Shown: positions 4,432-8,067 of the stretch, one piece after another
How the letters are laid out: every line of letters starts with the position of its first letter
Position numbering within the stretch: the stretch's first letter is position 1
Source: RUG754 sp041856085
GTDB lineage: Bacteria > Bacillota > Clostridia > Peptostreptococcales > Anaerovoracaceae
Reading direction: 5' to 3'
Length of the DNA: 8,067 bases
NCBI GenBank assembly: GCA_041856085.1
Contig: JBHAFL010000063.1
Coordinates: 1-8,067 of the forward strand
Translations under genes and position numbers: made by a program
The notes under the pieces: model-generated
The model's input: only the letters and a program-made list of their open reading frames with translations
Told to the model about the DNA's origin: nothing
Database searches by the model: none

Positions 4432-5565
4432 ATGGCATTCGAGCACTATATCAGGAGCGGTCAAAAGAAATTAAGATGCGGCTATACTACGGGAACCTGC
4501 GCGGTGCTCGCCGCGAAAGCCGCTTTTTCGGCAATTCTTGAAAGCTGCGCGCCTAAAACTGTCTCCGTCGTAACTCCTAAGGGACTCGAGGTTGAGGTTG
4601 AAGTATATAGAAGCGAGATATTGGAGCCGTATAAACGCGCTAAGTGCAGCGTACTTAAAGACGCGGGCGACGACATCGACGTGACCGACGGGGCTGAGAT
4701 TGCGGCCGAGGTAAGCCTTACCAAGACCGGAGAAATTATAATAGACGGCGGCGAGGGCGTCGGCAGGGTGACTAAGTCCGGACTCGACCAGCCTGTAGGT
4801 AATGCCGCCATAAACTCAGGCCCGAGAAGTCAGATAAAAGCTGTGCTTGAAGAATTATGTGAGGATTCGGGATATACAGGCGGTGTCAAAGTCATAATCT
4901 CAATTCCGGAGGGCAGGAAGCTTGCGGCTCAGACCTTTAATCCTCTTATAGGAATAGAGGGCGGGATATCCGTTATTGGTACGAGCGGCATAGTCGAGCC
5001 TATGAGCGAGAGCGCATTGATTGATACGATAGAGATAAGCATCAGACAGGCGAGGGAGACTTCGGACAGGCTCATAATTACCCCCGGAAACTATGGTGAA
5101 AACTTCATTGAAAAATTCGGATATAGGGAATTAGGCGTGCCGACGGTCGTATGCTCGAATTTTATAGGCGAGACTCTCGATATGCTCGCTCTTCATAACT
5201 TCAGGCAGGTGCTCCTCATCGGGCACATAGGCAAGTTCTGTAAACTTGCGGCGGGAATTATGAATACTCACTCTAAGTATGCCGACGGCAGGGCGGAGGT
5301 TTTTTGCGCGCACGCGGCAGTATGCGGAACGACTAAGGAAGTCGCGCGAGAGCTTATGGAAGCCGCTACGAGCGACGCGGCGATAGAGCTCCTGAAAAAG
5401 GAAGCCGTCTATAGTGAGGTAATAAGCAGTATGGCGGAGGCTATGCAGTTTCATATAAACAAAAGGATAAAAGGAAAATACGAAGCGGGAGTAATAGTAT
5501 TTTCCAATGTCTATGGAGAGCTGGCAAGGACAAAGCCGGCTGAAAAAATATTAACGGAGTGGTAA
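4432..5565 (+). CDS. cbiD: Cobalt-precorrin-5B C1-methyltransferase CbiD
   Basis: CbiD is assigned to S-adenosylmethionine-dependent methylation of C1 in the anaerobic cobalamin pathway, acting after CbiG in the cytoplasm. The product is 377 residues from the ATG at 4432 (383 from the ATG at 4414), the usual family size. Conserved signatures are LRCGYTTGTCA (14-24), KDAGDDIDVTDGAEI (76-90), GGEGVGRVTKSGLDQPVGNA (106-125), GISVIGTSGIVEPMSESAL (178-196), TPGNYGENF (217-225), SNFIGETLD (242-250) and GHIGKFCKLAAGIMNTHS (264-281). This family is unrelated to the CbiF/CbiH/CbiL methyltransferase fold. It is the first gene of the operon, with its own promoter 32 nt downstream of the -10 to the first ATG. 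cbiF starts immediately after its stop. Recognition is secure; the start choice is less so. Confidence 0.95.
   Translation: MAFEHYIRSGQKKLRCGYTTGTCAVLAAKAAFSAILESCAPKTVSVVTPKGLEVEVEVYRSEILEPYKRAKCSVLKDAGDDIDVTDGAEIAAEVSLTKTGEIIIDGGEGVGRVTKSGLDQPVGNAAINSGPRSQIKAVLEELCEDSGYTGGVKVIISIPEGRKLAAQTFNPLIGIEGGISVIGTSGIVEPMSESALIDTIEISIRQARETSDRLIITPGNYGENFIEKFGYRELGVPTVVCSNFIGETLDMLALHNFRQVLLIGHIGKFCKLAAGIMNTHSKYADGRAEVFCAHAAVCGTTKEVARELMEAATSDAAIELLKKEAVYSEVISSMAEAMQFHINKRIKGKYEAGVIVFSNVYGELARTKPAEKILTEW
5556..5559 (+). promoter_or_regulatory. Ribosome binding site deciding the cbiF start
   Basis: GGAG inside the last codons of cbiD ends 8 nt before the ATG at 5568. The in-frame GTG at 5559 overlaps this site, so the ATG is the better start. 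Confidence 0.6.
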
Positions 5566-5567
5566 TA

Positions 5568-6323
5568 ATGGTACATTTTGTAGGAGCGGGTCCGGGAGCT
5601 ACGGATTTAATAACGGTAAGAGGTAAGGCACTTTTGGAAGAGGCGGACTTGATTATCTATGCGGGCAGTTTAGTAAACCCCGAACTTCTTTCATACAGAA
5701 AAGAGGGCTGCGAGGTTGAGAACAGCGCGGAGATGACACTTGAAGAAGTGATTGAAAGCATGAAGAGAGCGGAGAGAGAGGGGAAGACTACGGTCAGACT
5801 TCACACGGGAGACGCTTCGCTTTTCGGTGCTATAAGGGAGCAGATGGATATCTTGGATGAGCTGGGAATTAAGTACGACGATACGCCGGGAGTTTCGAGC
5901 TTCTCAGGCGCCGCCGCGGCGTTAAATGCGGAGTACACGCTTCCCGAGGTGAGTCAGAGCGTGATTATCACGAGAATGGCGGGCAGGACACCCGTTCCCG
6001 AAAAAGAGGCGATGGCGGAGATGGCGAAGCACGGCTGTACTATGGTAATCTTCCTGTCCTCATCGCTGCTTGCCGAGGTTCAGACCGAGCTTCTGAAGGG
6101 CGCATATACTGAGGATACGCCGTGCGCCATAGTGTATAAGGCTACATGGCCTGATGAAAAAGTCGTCAGATGCACGGTCGGCACACTTGCAGAGACGGCA
6201 AAAAACGAGAATATAACCAAAACGGCGCTCATACTCGTAGGGAACTTCCTCGGCGATAAATACGATAGAAGCAAGCTCTACGACCCTACGTTTACTACTG
6301 AGTTCAGAAAGGCGAAAGAATAG
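5568..6323 (+). CDS. cbiF: Cobalt-precorrin-4 C11-methyltransferase CbiF/CobM
   Basis: CbiF transfers a methyl group from S-adenosylmethionine to C11 of cobalt-precorrin-4, giving cobalt-precorrin-5A, the substrate of CbiG. The 251-residue product belongs to the tetrapyrrole (corrin/porphyrin) methylase fold and has normal length. Family motifs are VGAGPGATDLITVRG (5-19, glycine-rich loop near the SAM site), YAGSLVNPELL (31-41), RLHTGDASLFGAIREQ (77-92), TPGVSSFSGAAAALNAEYTL (106-125), ITRMAGRTPVPEKE (134-147) and IFLSSS (161-166). The YAGSLV and GRTPVPE motifs separate CbiF from the CbiH and CbiL relatives. A GTG at 5559 would add three residues but overlaps the ribosome binding site. It begins 2 nt after the cbiD stop and overlaps the cbiG start by one base, so translation is probably coupled. 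The name cobM is used for the same enzyme. Confidence 0.95.
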   Translation: MVHFVGAGPGATDLITVRGKALLEEADLIIYAGSLVNPELLSYRKEGCEVENSAEMTLEEVIESMKRAEREGKTTVRLHTGDASLFGAIREQMDILDELGIKYDDTPGVSSFSGAAAALNAEYTLPEVSQSVIITRMAGRTPVPEKEAMAEMAKHGCTMVIFLSSSLLAEVQTELLKGAYTEDTPCAIVYKATWPDEKVVRCTVGTLAETAKNENITKTALILVGNFLGDKYDRSKLYDPTFTTEFRKAKE

Positions 6324-7513
6324 TGAAGATTGGCATAATCGCTTTCTCACAAAAAGGAATATCGCTCGGCGAAAAAATTGCCTTAAAGTTCGGCGGTGAG
6401 GCTGTGCTCTCAGGCAGAGACGCCGACCGCAAAAAATGGACGGAGGAGGGCTTTCGTGAAAAAGACGCCTTAATCTTCGTCGGTGCGACGGGAATTGCCG
6501 TTAGAACGATAGCCCCCCATATAAATCATAAGACGGTGGATCAGGCGGTCATAGTAATCGATGAGCTCGGAACTTTTGTAATTCCTGTGCTTTCGGGACA
6601 TATAGGCGGCGCCAACGAGCTCGCGAACGATGTTGCCGGATATATCGGCGCCACACCTGTAATTACGACGGCAACCGACATAAACGGTGTTTTCGCCGTA
6701 GATACATGGGCAAGGAAACAGGGAATGAGAGTGCTTAACCCTGAGCGCATTAAAGATATATCCGCGAAGCTTCTGAGCGGCAATGAGATAACTGTCGGCT
6801 GTGAAGATGAAATCGAGGGAGAACTGCCTAAGCTTGTCAAACTGATTAAGACTGCCGATATCGGCGAAATATACAAAAATAAATCAGTAAAATATTATTG
6901 CTTCGGGAAAAAAGCGGACGACAGGGAGTTCCGTAATGAAGCCGGTTTATGCGTTAAACACGGCAAATCTAATGAAACTATGCCGGCAGAAAAAGGCAGC
7001 TCGTCAGCCGACCCGGGAAGTTCTGAAAAAAACAGTGATTTATTATCCGAAATTGACGTATTGGTAAGCTATAGCAGATGTGATGAATCTATAAAATCCG
7101 GCGCGCTGATACTCGTACCTCGAATCCTTACCCTCGGAATAGGCTGTAGGAGAGGGGCGAGCCTTGAAACGGTAGAAAAGGTATTTGCCGATTTTTTAGA
7201 TACAAGCGGCATATACAGGGAAGCTGTTTCGGCGGTAGCTTCGATTGACTTGAAAAAAGATGAAGCGGCTGTAATAGAGTTCGCGAGCAGGCTCAAGCTC
7301 GAGCTCAAGACTTTTTCGGCGGGTGAGCTTAGCGGCGCGGATGGGGCGTTTACAGCCTCGGAGTTCGTGAAAAGCACCGTCGGTGTGGATAACGTATGCG
7401 AGCGAAGCGCGGTATATGCGGCAGGAAACGGCGCAGAGCTTATAGCAGCTAAATATGCCCGCGACGGGGTAACCTTCGCACTTGCAAAAAAGCCGTTTAA
7501 GCCTCACTGGTAA
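6323..7513 (+). CDS. cbiG: Cobalt-precorrin-5A hydrolase CbiG, with an extended linker
   Basis: CbiG opens the delta-lactone ring of cobalt-precorrin-5A and releases the C20-derived two-carbon unit as acetaldehyde, preparing the substrate of CbiD. The start is GTG at 6323, overlapping the last base of the cbiF stop, with only a weak AAAGG site upstream, which suggests coupling. The 396-residue product shows the CbiG N-terminal domain (1-125) with FVGATGIAVRTIAP (52-65), DELGTFVIPVLSGHIGGANE (80-99) and PVITTATDINGVFAVDTWA (112-130). A central domain continues to about 265 (ending ALILVPR). The C-terminal domain (268-396) has LGIGCRRGASLETV (271-284) and a TVGVDNVCERSAV segment. Residues about 198-245 form a hydrophilic low-complexity stretch rich in Ser, Lys, Glu and Asp (for example EKGSSSADPGSSEKNSD), which I take as a linker insertion in the central part. 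The frame is intact. Confidence 0.94.
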   Translation: MKIGIIAFSQKGISLGEKIALKFGGEAVLSGRDADRKKWTEEGFREKDALIFVGATGIAVRTIAPHINHKTVDQAVIVIDELGTFVIPVLSGHIGGANELANDVAGYIGATPVITTATDINGVFAVDTWARKQGMRVLNPERIKDISAKLLSGNEITVGCEDEIEGELPKLVKLIKTADIGEIYKNKSVKYYCFGKKADDREFRNEAGLCVKHGKSNETMPAEKGSSSADPGSSEKNSDLLSEIDVLVSYSRCDESIKSGALILVPRILTLGIGCRRGASLETVEKVFADFLDTSGIYREAVSAVASIDLKKDEAAVIEFASRLKLELKTFSAGELSGADGAFTASEFVKSTVGVDNVCERSAVYAAGNGAELIAAKYARDGVTFALAKKPFKPHW

Positions 7514-7550
7514 GAGAAAAAACAGAAGACTTAGAGAAAAAACAGAAGAC
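7511..7550. repeat. Tandem 20-bp duplication at the cbiG 3' end
   Basis: Two adjacent 20-bp units, TAAGAGAAAAAACAGAAGAC (7511-7530) and TTAGAGAAAAAACAGAAGAC (7531-7550), differ only at their second base. The first unit begins with the cbiG stop codon. The near identity indicates a recent local duplication, which lengthens the cbiG-cbiH gap to 54 nt in an operon otherwise packed with overlaps. Confidence 0.9.
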
Positions 7551-7556
7551 GCGAAA

Positions 7557-7561
7557 TGGAG
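7557..7561 (+). promoter_or_regulatory. Ribosome binding site of cbiH
   Basis: TGGAG ends 6 nt before the ATG at 7568, just downstream of the tandem duplication. It gives cbiH an independent start rather than the coupled starts seen in cbiF and cbiG. Confidence 0.6.
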
Positions 7562-7567
7562 AAATAA

Positions 7568-8067
7568 ATGAAAAAAATCTATGTGGTAGGAATAGGTCCG
7601 GGTGATGAAAAGTTTATGACAGGGCAGGCTGTCGAGGCTCTCAGGGAGTCCGATATTATCTGCGGTTATACCGTATATGTGGACTTGGTTAAGCCTATGT
7701 TCCCCGATAAGGAAACCTATTCCACGGGTATGATGAGTGAAAAGGAGCGCTGCCTTTGGGCTCTGAAAAAGGCTGACGAGGGCAAGGTGGTATCGCTCGT
7801 TTCGAGCGGAGACGCCTGTGTCTACGGTATGGCGGGTCTCGTGATGGAGCTTGCAGAGGATTTTAGAGAGGTTGAAGTCGAGACCGTAGCCGGAATCACT
7901 GCGGTTCTTTCAGGCGGAGCGGTGCTCGGCGCTCCCGTGGGGCACGATTTCTGCGTTATTTCGCTCTCAGACCATTTAACGCAGTGGGAGCTCATAGAGA
8001 AGAGATTAAGATGCGCTGCGGAGGGGGATTTCATAATAGGCATATATAACCCGTCGTCAAAGCTAAG
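7568..8067 (+). CDS. cbiH: Cobalt-precorrin-3 C17-methyltransferase CbiH/CobJ (3' truncated)
   Basis: CbiH methylates C17 and drives ring contraction of the corrin precursor in the anaerobic pathway, giving cobalt-precorrin-4, the substrate of CbiF. The frame is open through the right edge; 166 codons are visible of the roughly 240 usual for the catalytic domain, and longer fused forms exist. Motifs match the tetrapyrrole methylase fold and this subfamily: KKIYVVGIGPGDEKFMTGQA (2-21, glycine-rich loop), GYTVYVDLV (33-41), STGMMSEKERC (52-62), SSGDACVYGMAGL (79-91), HDFCVISLSD (126-135), and the edge sequence IGIYNPSS. The position after GDA is Cys84, where I expect Gly in most members. The start ATG at 7568 has a ribosome binding site and lies 54 nt after cbiG. 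Whether another domain follows cannot be seen. Confidence 0.93.
   Translation, partial: MKKIYVVGIGPGDEKFMTGQAVEALRESDIICGYTVYVDLVKPMFPDKETYSTGMMSEKERCLWALKKADEGKVVSLVSSGDACVYGMAGLVMELAEDFREVEVETVAGITAVLSGGAVLGAPVGHDFCVISLSDHLTQWELIEKRLRCAAEGDFIIGIYNPSSKL

Overview
The window looks like chromosomal DNA from a low-to-moderate-GC Firmicute, most likely an anaerobic clostridium. Clear AGGAGG-type ribosome binding sites, sigma-A-type promoters, tight same-strand gene packing and the anaerobic (cbi) route to cobalamin support this; the species cannot be named from sequence alone. All credible genes lie on the + strand.

Region 1 (1-1998) holds the 3' end of holA (DNA polymerase III delta subunit), then a ten-helix EamA-family drug/metabolite transporter starting 2 nt after it. 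A structured spacer follows (1385-1578), containing an inverted repeat and a run of degenerate 10-bp repeats that ends at a putative promoter. It leads into a small stand-alone LytTR-type DNA-binding protein.

Region 2 (1999-4192) is a translation operon: an AU-rich terminator, a good promoter, a leader of about 157 nt with several possible helices, rpsB (ribosomal protein S2), tsf (elongation factor Ts with a large insertion), and a strong intrinsic terminator. pyrH and frr, which often follow tsf, are absent.

Region 3 (4193-8067) is a cobalamin-biosynthesis operon: cbiD, cbiF (cobM), cbiG and cbiH (cobJ, cut by the window end). A near-consensus promoter (TAGACA-N17-TATAAT) precedes it, and a 9-bp perfect dyad lies 30 bp upstream of the -35 box. 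No cobalamin riboswitch is recognisable. The four enzymes catalyse linked corrin-ring steps: CbiH does C17 methylation with ring contraction, CbiF C11 methylation, CbiG opens the lactone with loss of the C20-derived two-carbon unit, and CbiD does C1 methylation.

I see no CRISPR array, tRNA, rRNA, insertion sequence or defence system. The most notable items are non-coding: the phased repeats upstream of the LytTR gene, possible mutually exclusive hairpins and long-range pairing in the rpsB leader, and the dyad upstream of cbiD. Among proteins, the enlarged EF-Ts stands out. None amounts to a demonstrated new system.
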